Below, in pieces: positions 44,104 to 51,992 of a stretch of 64,000 bases of DNA. Source of the DNA: an uncultured Persicobacter sp. (GTDB taxonomy: Bacteria; Bacteroidota; Bacteroidia; Cytophagales; Cyclobacteriaceae); contig CANMKE010000006.1 in assembly GCA_947498325.1 (NCBI GenBank), forward strand, positions 1 through 64,000, given 5' to 3'. The notes under the pieces are model-generated. The model did no database searches. It was not told the origin of the DNA and was given only the letters and a program-made list of their open reading frames with translations. Position numbers and translations under genes: made by a program. The number at the start of each line of letters is the position of its first letter. The first letter of the stretch is position 1.

Positions 44104-46695
44104 ATGAACGACGAAAATAATATGAATCAGGAGGGACAAGAGCTCAACGGAAACATCAGCGAAGCCACCATGGTTTCGGGGATGTACGAAAGTTGGTTTC
44201 TTGATTACGCCTCTTATGTGATCCTCGAACGCGCCGTACCAGCCATTCAGGATGGACTTAAACCTGTTCAGCGACGGATTCTTCATGCCATGAAGGAGCT
44301 GGATGATGGTCGATTCAATAAAGTTGCCAACGTGATTGGAGCCACCATGCAGTTTCACCCCCATGGTGATGCCTCGATTGGTGACGCCATTGTCTCTATC
44401 GGTCAGAAAGAATTGCTGATCGAAACGCAGGGGAACTGGGGGGATATCCGTACTGGAGACCGCTCGGCAGCACCTCGTTATATTGAGGCCCGCTTGTCTA
44501 AATTTGCCCTCGATGTAGTCTATAACGCACAGACCACCGAATGGCAACTCTCTTATGACGGCCGAAAAAAGGAACCCGTAACTTTGCCTGTGAAGTTTCC
44601 TTTGCTCCTGGCGCAGGGTGTAGAGGGGATCGCCGTAGGGCTTTCCACCAAAATGATGCCCCACAACTTTGTGGAACTTTGTAAAGCTTCGGTAGATATC
44701 CTCAAGGGGAAAAAGGTGAGTATTCTTCCAGATTTCCCAACAGGAGGAATGGCGGATTTCACCAACTACAACGAAGGGAAAAAAGGATCTAAAGTTCGCG
44801 TAAGGGCTAAAATTGAAGCCGTAGATAAAAAGACGCTCCTAATCAAGGATATTCCTTTTTCAACCACCACCACTTCTGTTATTGACTCCATTCTGAAAGC
44901 CAATGACAAAGGGAAGCTGAAGGTGAAAAAGGTGATTGATAATACGGCCAAGGACGTTGAGATTGAAATTCAGCTTGGGCCAAATCAGTCTCCTGATGTG
45001 GTGATTGACGCCCTGTATGCTTTTTCCGATTGCGAAGTTTCGATCTCGCCCAATGCCTGTGTGATTATCGACGATCGCCCACATTTTATGTCGGTGAACG
45101 ATATCTTGAGGTTCTCTACAGAACAGACGGTGGGCTTGCTGAAGCAGGAACTTGAAATTCGCAAAGGGGAACTGATGGAGAAAATCCTCTTCAGCTCACT
45201 GGAAAAGATATTTATCGAGCATCGTATTTACCGCGATATTGAGGAATGTGAAACCTGGGAAGCGGTATTGCAAACGATCGACAAAGGACTCGATCCTTTC
45301 AAAAAGGATTTCTACCGTGATATTACTGAGGAGGATTTGATTCGCCTGACGGAGATCAAGATCAAAAGAATCTCCAAGTTCGATACCTTCAAGGCGGATG
45401 AAATCATGCGCAAGCTGACCGACGAGCTGAAAGCGGTAGAGCATAACCTTGCCAACCTGACGGAATTTGCCATTGCTTATTTCCGGGATTTGTTGAAGAA
45501 ATACGGCAAAGGACGTGAGCGAAAAACCGAGATTAAAAACTTCGAGGAAATCAATGCGACCGTCGTTGCAGCCAACAATGCCAAGCTGTATGTCAACCGA
45601 TCGGAAGGGTTCATAGGAACTTCGCTCAAGAAAGATGAGTTCGTTTGCGATTGTTCAGATATCGATGATATCATCATCTTCCGCCGCGATGGGGTTTGTA
45701 TGGTAACCAAAATTGCCGATAAAGCCTTCGTGGGTAAGGACATTATTCATGTGGCCGTTTTCAAAAAGAATGACGACCGCATGGTGTACAATATGGCCTA
45801 CCTGGATGGGGCAAAGAAACGGACTTTCGTGAAGCGATTCCAAATATTGGCCGTTACCCGCGACCGTGAATATTCACTGATCAAAGGGGGAGCGAAATCC
45901 AAATTGTTGTACTTCACGGCCAACCCTAACGGGGAGGCGGAAGTGGTTCGCGTGAAGCTTACCGCTGGCTGTCCTGCACGTCAGAAAGTGTTTGAATACG
46001 ATTTCGCAGAATTGGCAATCAAAGGGCGTGATGTGGTTGGAAATACCCTGACGGCCTATCCGATTTCAAAAAATGGCATCATCAAAATTTCAGATGGTGT
46101 ATCTACACTCGGTGGCGTAGATATTTTCTTTGATGAAAATATTGGCCGACTGAATTCAGAAGGTAGAGGGAAAAAGCTCGGTAACTTCGTCGATCAGTCC
46201 ATTTTGTGCGTTTTCCGTGACGGTAGTTATGAACTGACCAATTACGAGCTGACCAACCGTTATGCGGTAGAGGATTTGGTTTTGATTGAACAGTTTGATG
46301 CTGAGCGCCCGATTACGGCCATATATTATGACGGTAACAACAAGGCGAATTATGTGAAGCGTTTCATGGTGGAAACCACCACGATCGATAAGCGATTCAA
46401 ATTCATTACCGATGCCCGCAGTTCAAAGTTGCTCGCAGCAACAACCGACAGCCTGTCGAAGGTGAAGATCACTTATAAAAAAGCGATCGATGGCAAGACG
46501 AGTGGTACTTTTGAGCTCGATGTTCTGGCGGAAACCAAAGGATGGAGAGCGTTGGGGAACAAGCTTTCGGCTTATCCTGTGAAAACCGTGGAGATTATCG
46601 AAAGCGAATCCAAAACCGTGAAAGCGTCAGCTTCATCAACTGGGGAGAAGGCCGTAAAAGCCGATGATGACAAAGAACAACTGGGCTTGTTTTAA
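44104..46695 (+). CDS. parC: DNA topoisomerase IV subunit A
   Basis: ParC is the DNA-cleaving subunit. The 863-residue product has the winged-helix/tower breakage-reunion domain (about 25-480), with the quinolone-region HPHGDASIGDAIV and catalytic Tyr126 (APRYIEA). A coiled-coil dimer gate follows, then a C-terminal beta-pinwheel (about 500-820). A Lys/Ala/Ser-rich tail ends in DDDKEQLGLF. It pairs with parE upstream. A terminator follows at 46718-46750. The canonical gyrase GyrA-box (QRRGGKG) is not seen, in agreement with topoisomerase IV. Confidence 0.96.
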   Translation: MNDENNMNQEGQELNGNISEATMVSGMYESWFLDYASYVILERAVPAIQDGLKPVQRRILHAMKELDDGRFNKVANVIGATMQFHPHGDASIGDAIVSIGQKELLIETQGNWGDIRTGDRSAAPRYIEARLSKFALDVVYNAQTTEWQLSYDGRKKEPVTLPVKFPLLLAQGVEGIAVGLSTKMMPHNFVELCKASVDILKGKKVSILPDFPTGGMADFTNYNEGKKGSKVRVRAKIEAVDKKTLLIKDIPFSTTTTSVIDSILKANDKGKLKVKKVIDNTAKDVEIEIQLGPNQSPDVVIDALYAFSDCEVSISPNACVIIDDRPHFMSVNDILRFSTEQTVGLLKQELEIRKGELMEKILFSSLEKIFIEHRIYRDIEECETWEAVLQTIDKGLDPFKKDFYRDITEEDLIRLTEIKIKRISKFDTFKADEIMRKLTDELKAVEHNLANLTEFAIAYFRDLLKKYGKGRERKTEIKNFEEINATVVAANNAKLYVNRSEGFIGTSLKKDEFVCDCSDIDDIIIFRRDGVCMVTKIADKAFVGKDIIHVAVFKKNDDRMVYNMAYLDGAKKRTFVKRFQILAVTRDREYSLIKGGAKSKLLYFTANPNGEAEVVRVKLTAGCPARQKVFEYDFAELAIKGRDVVGNTLTAYPISKNGIIKISDGVSTLGGVDIFFDENIGRLNSEGRGKKLGNFVDQSILCVFRDGSYELTNYELTNRYAVEDLVLIEQFDAERPITAIYYDGNNKANYVKRFMVETTTIDKRFKFITDARSSKLLAATTDSLSKVKITYKKAIDGKTSGTFELDVLAETKGWRALGNKLSAYPVKTVEIIESESKTVKASASSTGEKAVKADDDKEQLGLF

Positions 46696-46717
46696 ACCTG
46701 TCCGTAAAAAATAATTC

Positions 46718-46750
46718 AAACCGCAGTGTTCAGGCATTGCGGTTTTTTTT
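46718..46750 (+). terminator. Rho-independent terminator of parEC
   Basis: A perfect 8-bp stem AAACCGCA / TGCGGTTT with a 12-nt loop and eight T residues. Confidence 0.85.
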
Positions 46751-46768
46751 ATGGCTGAAATTTTTCAG

Positions 46769-46798
46769 GCAAACGATTTGAAAGAACAGCTCGTTTGC
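46769..46798. repeat. Inverted repeat GCAAACGA...TCGTTTGC upstream of the TIGR03643 gene
   Basis: Two perfect 8-bp arms (46769-46776 and 46791-46798) are separated by 14 nt and end one base before the ATG at 46800. Each arm contains the GCAAACG half-site seen in the maltodextrin locus, but here the halves are far apart. It could be a hairpin that covers the start codon region or an operator. Confidence 0.5.
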
Positions 46799-46799
46799 A

Positions 46800-47078
46800 A
46801 TGGCAATGAGGACAGCAGAAGAAACCGACCGAGTATTAGAAATGGCATGGGAAGACCGAACACCCTTTGAGGCCATTGAGCAGCAATTTGGGCTTTGTGA
46901 AGCCGAGGTGATTAAAGTGATGCGCAGGGAATTAAAACCCGCCTCTTTCAGGCGGTGGCGCAAACGGGTAAACAGTGGGGTGAGCCAGAAACACCTCAAA
47001 AAGCGAAACCCAGAGATCGAGCGCTTTCGGTGCAGTCGTCAGCGCAGTATTTCAGGGAATAAAATTGCCAAGCGATAA
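46800..47078 (+). CDS. TIGR03643-type small protein
   Basis: The 92-residue product matches the pattern of the TIGR03643 family: TDRVLEMAWEDRTPFEAIE, then QFGLCEAEVIKVMRRELKPASFRRWRKRV. The middle looks like a helix-turn-helix, and the C terminus is very basic (KRNPEIERFRCSRQR). The biochemical function is unknown. In my recollection such genes often lie near cryptochrome/photolyase-like genes and DUF2256 microproteins; a DUF2256-type gene is found 10 kb away at 57197, but no photolyase gene is in the window. An internal ATG at 46806 is possible. Confidence 0.82.
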   Translation: MAMRTAEETDRVLEMAWEDRTPFEAIEQQFGLCEAEVIKVMRRELKPASFRRWRKRVNSGVSQKHLKKRNPEIERFRCSRQRSISGNKIAKR

Positions 47079-47088
47079 TCATTGCTAA

Positions 47089-47119
47089 AGCCACCAACCA
47101 GCCACCAACCAGCCACCAA
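47089..47119. repeat. Short tandem repeat AGCCACCAACC
   Basis: Two complete copies and one 9-nt partial copy of AGCCACCAACC follow each other directly after the TIGR03643 gene. It is a minor repeat in untranslated sequence. Confidence 0.8.
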
Positions 47120-47120
47120 T

Positions 47121-47152
47121 AAAAAAGGCCAGTCGTCATGACTGGCCTTTTT
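47121..47152. terminator. Bidirectional terminator between convergent genes
   Basis: A perfect 13-bp stem (AAAAAGGCCAGTC / GACTGGCCTTTTT) with a 5-nt loop and A/T flanks serves the TIGR03643 gene and the minus-strand OFA transporter gene. Confidence 0.9.
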
Positions 47153-47250
47153 AAGAATGATTTATTTTCTGCGGATAAAGCGCGTGTTTAAAACTTGAAA
47201 ACCATCACGATCTCCTGAATTTTCAGTAGGATGGTCAGTTTATAAATGCA

Positions 47251-48459
47251 CTAAGCAACTTCTACCGTTGGATTTTTTGGTGCACGAACAACGAAGGTCA
47301 GTACCAGTGAGATGATCAGCAAGCTGAGGATCAACCAGAAAGTAGCAATGAAACCACCGAAAAGTGAGGCTACTGCAGAACCAATGAATGAACCAATTCC
47401 GAAACCAAGGTAGATCAGTCCGTAATTTTTTGTCAAGTTTCTCAAACCAAAGAAATCACTAACCAATGAAGGATAAACTGTGATTCCCCCGCCAAAACAA
47501 AAGGCCATACAGCTTAAAGATACCCAGTACAACATTGGGTTAAGGTGTACGAAAAGGATCAGGATAATACCGATCAGTGCAAATATTAAGGCAATGGAGA
47601 TGGTGTAAATTCTTTTGATTTTATCAGAAAGTACCCCAAGAATCAAACGGCCAAGGAGGTTGGCAGCTGCTACAATAGCGACCGCTGAAGTTGCCGTAGC
47701 CGTAGACAAGTGTGCGTAAATTTCACCAATATCTTTTGATACACCAATAACATAAAGACCACTCATACAGATGGTCACGAAAATCAATGCCAATGTCCAG
47801 TAAGATTTCTGGTTCAGACATTCTTTCAAATCAAACTGGTGTTTTTCTTCTGAATGGCCATCAGCTGCTTGAACTGTTGATTTCACTTCAGGAGCATCAG
47901 ACATCAATAATCCACCAATGGCAACCAAAACAATCATCAAAATACCCCAAATCTCGAAGGTCATGTGCATATGCTCATGAATCAGTAATTGGTTATTGAT
48001 AAATTTAAATCCTAAAGCACCAAGGCCATAAGCGCCAATTGTGAAGGCAGAAATCAGCCCCTTTTTCTCTGGGAATTGTTTCACACAGTTGGAAAGGGTC
48101 ATCAGGTAACCGATACCATCTCCCAAACCTACCAGAATACCACCGAAAAGATAAAGCATCAGGATATTACCTGCGAAAGAAGTAATGATCAAACTCAATC
48201 CGAGGATTAAACCTGCCGCAATGGTCGTTTTAGTGATCCCGAAACGATCCTGAATCTTTCCAGAAACCGACGAACCAATAGCAAGGGCAAGGCTCATCAA
48301 TCCAAAGGTAAAAGCAACTGTTTTTATAGGAGAGTGTAAGGCTTTTGAAAGTGGTGCATTAAAAAGGCTCCACGTATAAACCGAACCTAAGGCAAACTCT
48401 GTAATCATCGCTCCGATGAAAGTCCGCATTCGATTTTGCTTGTTAATTTCAGAATTCAT
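47251..48459 (-). CDS. OFA-family MFS transporter (oxalate/formate antiporter type)
   Basis: The 402-residue product has 12 predicted spans and the OFA N-terminal signature TEFALGSVYTWSLFNAPL. It also has the middle GxGxGxGY-type motif LVGLGDGIGYLM and the loop-8 NLLGRLILGVLSDK. OFA carriers exchange oxalate, formate or other small monocarboxylates, and some import pyruvate or lactate. The ATG at 48459 (MNSEINKQNRM) is preferred to the longer frame beginning at 48507. Given the fermentation genes in this window, a small organic acid is the likely substrate, but specificity is not visible in the sequence. Confidence 0.9.
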   Translation of the reverse strand: MNSEINKQNRMRTFIGAMITEFALGSVYTWSLFNAPLSKALHSPIKTVAFTFGLMSLALAIGSSVSGKIQDRFGITKTTIAAGLILGLSLIITSFAGNILMLYLFGGILVGLGDGIGYLMTLSNCVKQFPEKKGLISAFTIGAYGLGALGFKFINNQLLIHEHMHMTFEIWGILMIVLVAIGGLLMSDAPEVKSTVQAADGHSEEKHQFDLKECLNQKSYWTLALIFVTICMSGLYVIGVSKDIGEIYAHLSTATATSAVAIVAAANLLGRLILGVLSDKIKRIYTISIALIFALIGIILILFVHLNPMLYWVSLSCMAFCFGGGITVYPSLVSDFFGLRNLTKNYGLIYLGFGIGSFIGSAVASLFGGFIATFWLILSLLIISLVLTFVVRAPKNPTVEVA

Positions 48460-48989
48460 AAAGAATTTTTTAAGTAAGTTAATCGATGATCTTAAATCGA
48501 AAACCATACCATGAAATTGTTATCCTTATTGGTATTGATTTGGTAATTATCCACAGATCACTGAATTATGATGCTTGCATTTGTTTTTTAATGACACAGA
48601 TCAGATTTTAATCGAAATGTTTAATTGCAAACTAAAAATGTGATATCTATTTTCGTGAAAAAAAAGTATGTTTTTTTCGCGGAGCTTATTACTGTCGATG
48701 CGTTTTAATCTCAGCAGATTTGCGAAATACAATTCGATATCAAATAAATCATTTGTCAGAAAGCCTCTTACCCGAACTTTACTGTATATGCTGTGCAGGT
48801 GCTCCTTTGTTTTCTGATGCGTGTAGTACGGCTTAAAGCAAATTGGGCGAAACCAGAGAAACAGGGAATCTGTGGCTGAAAGATAAGATGATATTCAAGG
48901 GATGTAGCATTGATGAGTACGATTCCTCTCCTGCACGCTTTATTGGGTTTTTAAAATGGCGTAATTTGCCGTACTTTTGCGCCATAAGC
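48460..48989. other. Divergent intergenic region
   Basis: This 530-bp gap separates the OFA transporter (minus) from trmH (plus). It holds a hairpin at 48654-48681 (CGTGAAAAAAA / TTTTTTTCGCG) and the trmH promoter element at 48972. A GTG/TTG-initiated extension of trmH into the right part (from 48843) is not family-like. No small gene is supported. Confidence 0.6.
48972..48979 (+). promoter_or_regulatory. -7 promoter element (TACTTTTG) of trmH
   Basis: An exact TAnnTTTG match with TTG at 48943-48945 (26 bp upstream) and the ATG at 48990. The leader would be only a few nucleotides, and this decides the start at 48990 against the longer frame from 48843. Confidence 0.72.
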
Positions 48990-49715
48990 ATGAATAGTAA
49001 AATGGAGGATAAAAAATCAATCGACCCCAAGGTGCTGGAGGCCGCCAAAGTGGAATATTTCAGACCTTATATTACGGAGGCGAAGGTGAATTTGCTGGAG
49101 AAAGTCATGGATCAGCGCACCCGTCAAATCACCGTAATTCTGGAGGATGTCTATAAGCCGCATAATGCGTCAGCGGTATTTCGCAATTGCGACTGTTTCG
49201 GGCTACAGGATTTGCATATCATCAACAACTCTTCGGAATATGAGATCAATCCTAATGTTTCCAAAGGGGCATCCAACTGGGTGAGTATGCACCGTTACGA
49301 AAAAGAAGGGGCGAAAAATACGGCCGATTGCTATGCCAATTTAAAGGCGCAGGGCTACACGATCTACGCCACCTCGCCAAATGTGGAGGGAAAAACGCTT
49401 GATCAGGTGGATTTGAGTGGGAAAGTGGCCATCGCCTTTGGTAATGAGGCCGATGGGCTTTCTGAGGAAGCACTGGCAAGTGCCGACCACCATTTGCGAA
49501 TTCCTATGTATGGCTTCACTGAATCTTTTAACATCTCCGTAACAACGGCCTTGTGCCTGCACCATTTGGTGGAACGCCTGCGCAAAGAACGCAAGGATTG
49601 GCACCTGAGCGAGGAAGAACGCCAATTCCTGCGATCGGTTTGGTACACGGGACTTGTGCGCCATGCGGATTTGCACATCAAGCGTATTATTGAGGAGCTG
49701 GCCACAGCCAAGTAA
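48990..49715 (+). CDS. trmH: tRNA (guanosine-18-2'-O)-methyltransferase, SpoU/TrmH family
   Basis: TrmH methylates the 2'-OH of G18 in the D-loop of tRNAs. The 241-residue product has the three SPOUT motifs: VYKPHNASAVFRNCD (motif 1, with the catalytic Arg), AFGNEADGLSEEAL (motif 2) and IPMYGFTESFNISVTTAL (motif 3, of the deep trefoil knot). Both the helical N-terminal part and the C-terminal extension resemble TrmH rather than TrmL or RlmB. The start at 48990 follows the TACTTTTG promoter by 10 bp. A terminator follows. Confidence 0.9.
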   Translation: MNSKMEDKKSIDPKVLEAAKVEYFRPYITEAKVNLLEKVMDQRTRQITVILEDVYKPHNASAVFRNCDCFGLQDLHIINNSSEYEINPNVSKGASNWVSMHRYEKEGAKNTADCYANLKAQGYTIYATSPNVEGKTLDQVDLSGKVAIAFGNEADGLSEEALASADHHLRIPMYGFTESFNISVTTALCLHHLVERLRKERKDWHLSEEERQFLRSVWYTGLVRHADLHIKRIIEELATAK

Positions 49716-49723
49716 TAGAAAAT

Positions 49724-49751
49724 AAAAGCACCTTCAAGGGTGTTTTTTTTT
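49724..49751 (+). terminator. Rho-independent terminator of trmH
   Basis: A short stem AAAAGCACC / GGTGTTTTT (one G-U pair) with a 6-nt loop and a T-tract. Confidence 0.8.
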
Positions 49752-49945
49752 GCCCTGCCCTGCCCAGAACGGGAACAAATAAGTCCCCCTTTTTTTGTGA
49801 AAAGTAAATTGGTCGGTGAATAATTCGGGCGAAGTTAGATCTTGCCCTTCAACAGTCGTATGGATTATCAGATGCCACGATTGATCAGCACTTATGGTCC
49901 GTCGGTGATTGGCGTCTGTTTCGTTTATCAAAAAATGAATAATTC

Positions 49946-50575
49946 ATGAAAATGCTTGAAAGCCTTCGTTGGCGTTATGCCACCAAAAAATTTGATGCCT
50001 CAAAAAAAATCAGTGGGGAAGACCTTGAATATTTGAAAGAATCCATTCGTTTGTCGCCAAGCTCGTATGGTTTGCAGTTGTTCAAGGTACTCATCATTGA
50101 AGACGAGGATTTAAGAAAAAAATTGCGCCCTGCAGCATGGGATCAGTCGCAGATTACCGACGCTTCCCACCTTTTTGTTTTCTGTAATTACATTAAGGTT
50201 GAAGATGAACATATTGATGAATATGTACAACTGAAAGCCGATGCCCTCGGGATAGATTTCTCCGAACTCAGCGGCTATGGTGATTTTGTGAAAGGGGTAC
50301 TGAAAGAAAAAGACCCTAAAGAGGTTACCGCCTGGACCGCCCGACAGCCATACATTGCCTTGGGGAATTTACTGACTGCCTGCGCCACGCAGAAAATCGA
50401 CGCCTGTCCAATGGAAGGTTTTGAGCCTGAAAAATTCTCCGAGATTTTGGGCCTGGAAGCGGCCAACCTTCAGCCTGTGGTACTGGCAACGGTGGGTTAC
50501 CGCTCTGCTGAAGATCAGACCAAAGACCAGCCGAAAGTGCGTAAGCCTGCCGACCGTATTTTTGAAAGCCGTTAA
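49946..50575 (+). CDS. NAD(P)H-dependent oxidoreductase, nitroreductase family (NfsB-like)
   Basis: FMN-dependent nitroreductases reduce nitro compounds, quinones or flavins with NAD(P)H. The 209-residue product has the N-terminal FMN-binding RWRYATKKFD, SIRLSPSSYGLQLF, and the conserved TARQPYIALGNLLTACATQKIDACPMEGFE block, then GYRSAEDQ near the end. Length matches NfsB (about 217). The physiological substrate is not visible. It converges on an MFS transporter gene with a shared terminator between them. Confidence 0.92.
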   Translation: MKMLESLRWRYATKKFDASKKISGEDLEYLKESIRLSPSSYGLQLFKVLIIEDEDLRKKLRPAAWDQSQITDASHLFVFCNYIKVEDEHIDEYVQLKADALGIDFSELSGYGDFVKGVLKEKDPKEVTAWTARQPYIALGNLLTACATQKIDACPMEGFEPEKFSEILGLEAANLQPVVLATVGYRSAEDQTKDQPKVRKPADRIFESR

Positions 50576-50592
50576 ATCGGACCTTTGGCCAC

Positions 50593-50626
50593 AAAAAAAC
50601 CATGCAGGATGCTGTGTGGTTTTTTT
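50593..50626. terminator. Bidirectional terminator between convergent genes
   Basis: A 10-bp stem AAAAAAACCA / TGGTTTTTTT extended by five inner pairs (two wobble) has A- and T-tracts. It overlaps the stop codon of the minus-strand MFS gene by 2 bp. Confidence 0.85.
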
Positions 50627-51812
50627 ATTTTTTCGGCATGGCCTTTCCGCTGAGTAGCGCCCAAAGTCCCAAAGCTGGGCCCGCAGCAAGCACCATATAT
50701 AAACCCGATGGAGGCAGCACGACTTTTAGCAACGAAACAGCCTGAATGCTGAGAATTGTGATGGCATAGCCTATACAATTGACAATCGTCAGGGCAGTTC
50801 CTTTCAGCTTGGCGGTTGTATTTTGGGCGACCAATGTTGAAAACAGGGGCGAATCCATAATCACCAACCCTCCCCATACCAAAAGAAAAATAAGGAAAAG
50901 TCCCCCGCTCGGCTGGGCAAAAAAGAGGGGAGAAAGCAAACAACAGGCAGCCGATGAGGCCAAAGCGATCAGGGCTGTTTTTTTTGTGCCGAATTGTTTT
51001 GAAAGGTAGCCCCCGAGCACACAGGCTATACTGCCTCCCGCAATAATGAGGAATGCCCAAAGCGGTATATTGAATTCGCTTTGCGGGTGTAGCTTTTCGT
51101 AGCTCAGGAGCATGAGCGGCACAAAAGCCCAAAAGGTATATAGCTCCCACATATGGCCAAAATAACCGAAAGCCGCCGAACGGAAGGGGCGGTTACTGAA
51201 GATCTCCCGAAGGGCACTCAGCCGAAATTTACTGCTCGCTTGCCGATAAGGACCGTCGGGCACAAGCAACACAATTGCTGTCCCGCCAAGCAGAGAGAGT
51301 ACAGAGGTGATGATCATCACCATTCTCCAGGGCAGGGCGTAGGCAGGGTTTTTCAGCAGGTGCGGAAATGCTGTACCTATCACCAGTGCGCCCACCAGAT
51401 AGCCGAGGGATTTCCCAAGTCCCTGTTCATAATAGTCCGCAGCAATTTTCATCCCCACAGGGTAAATGCCCGCCAAAAAGAACCCAACAACAAACCGAAG
51501 TCCCATGAGGCTCCATAGCTGATGGCCGGGGAGCAATACCCCAGCATTGGCAAGTGCCGCCATAATCGCACTGCACAGGAATACTTTTGATGGTGAAAAA
51601 CGGTCGACGATAGTGAGCACGGCAAACGTGAGGGTGCCAATTACAAAGCCAAATTGCACCGATGAGGTAAGTAAGCCCATGGCACCGTCTGGAAGGTGGA
51701 AATGCTGGATAAGATCAGCAACGACACTATTGCCGGCAAACCAAAGGGAGGTGCAGCAAAACTGCGAGAGAATAATGATCCATAGAAGATGTGCTTTGGC
51801 TTTTTGGGGCAT
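50625..51812 (-). CDS. MFS transporter of unknown substrate
   Basis: The 395-residue product has about 12 spans, with FAGNSVVADLI in the first loop, LRFVVGFFLAGIYPVGMKIAADYY in span 4-5 and DGPYRQ after span 6. The layout resembles the CynX/NimT or general drug-efflux MFS groups, without a decisive motif. The longer open frame (from 51935) adds a Cys-rich N terminus; the ATG at 51812 (MPQKAKAHLLW) is preferred. No linked enzyme suggests a substrate. Confidence 0.82.
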   Translation of the reverse strand: MPQKAKAHLLWIIILSQFCCTSLWFAGNSVVADLIQHFHLPDGAMGLLTSSVQFGFVIGTLTFAVLTIVDRFSPSKVFLCSAIMAALANAGVLLPGHQLWSLMGLRFVVGFFLAGIYPVGMKIAADYYEQGLGKSLGYLVGALVIGTAFPHLLKNPAYALPWRMVMIITSVLSLLGGTAIVLLVPDGPYRQASSKFRLSALREIFSNRPFRSAAFGYFGHMWELYTFWAFVPLMLLSYEKLHPQSEFNIPLWAFLIIAGGSIACVLGGYLSKQFGTKKTALIALASSAACCLLSPLFFAQPSGGLFLIFLLVWGGLVIMDSPLFSTLVAQNTTAKLKGTALTIVNCIGYAITILSIQAVSLLKVVLPPSGLYMVLAAGPALGLWALLSGKAMPKK

Positions 51813-51889
51813 GTGTTTGGTGCTTTTCAGAAGAATAGTTCGCCTTAAAGCTATTGGTTTTTTGCTGAATTTCAAACAGTGCAAACAAG

Positions 51890-51919
51890 AGAAGCCGCAC
51901 TCAGTAGGGTGCGGCTTCT
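51890..51919 (-). terminator. Strong hairpin downstream of the chitinase gene
   Basis: A perfect 11-bp stem AGAAGCCGCAC / GTGCGGCTTCT with an 8-nt loop lies 73 bp after the chitinase stop. On the minus strand the tail is TCTTGTTTG rather than a clean T-tract, so termination may be partial. Confidence 0.5.
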
Positions 51920-51992
51920 GCCAGTGGGTCTCCATTTTTAGCGGATGCCTTCAATAACGATCAATGAAAGGCCTCCCGTTCGTTTTTTATTC

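Noticed and set aside
47089-47119. AGCCACCAACC tandem copies as a possible CRISPR-like or recombination repeat
   Set aside because: Copies are direct and adjacent, only 11 nt long, without spacers, and there are fewer than three full copies.
48654-48681. Hairpin with long A/T stem as a terminator
   Set aside because: It lies far (195 bp) upstream of the minus-strand gene start and between divergent genes, so there is no transcript it would need to end; it may be a chance A-tract/T-tract pair.
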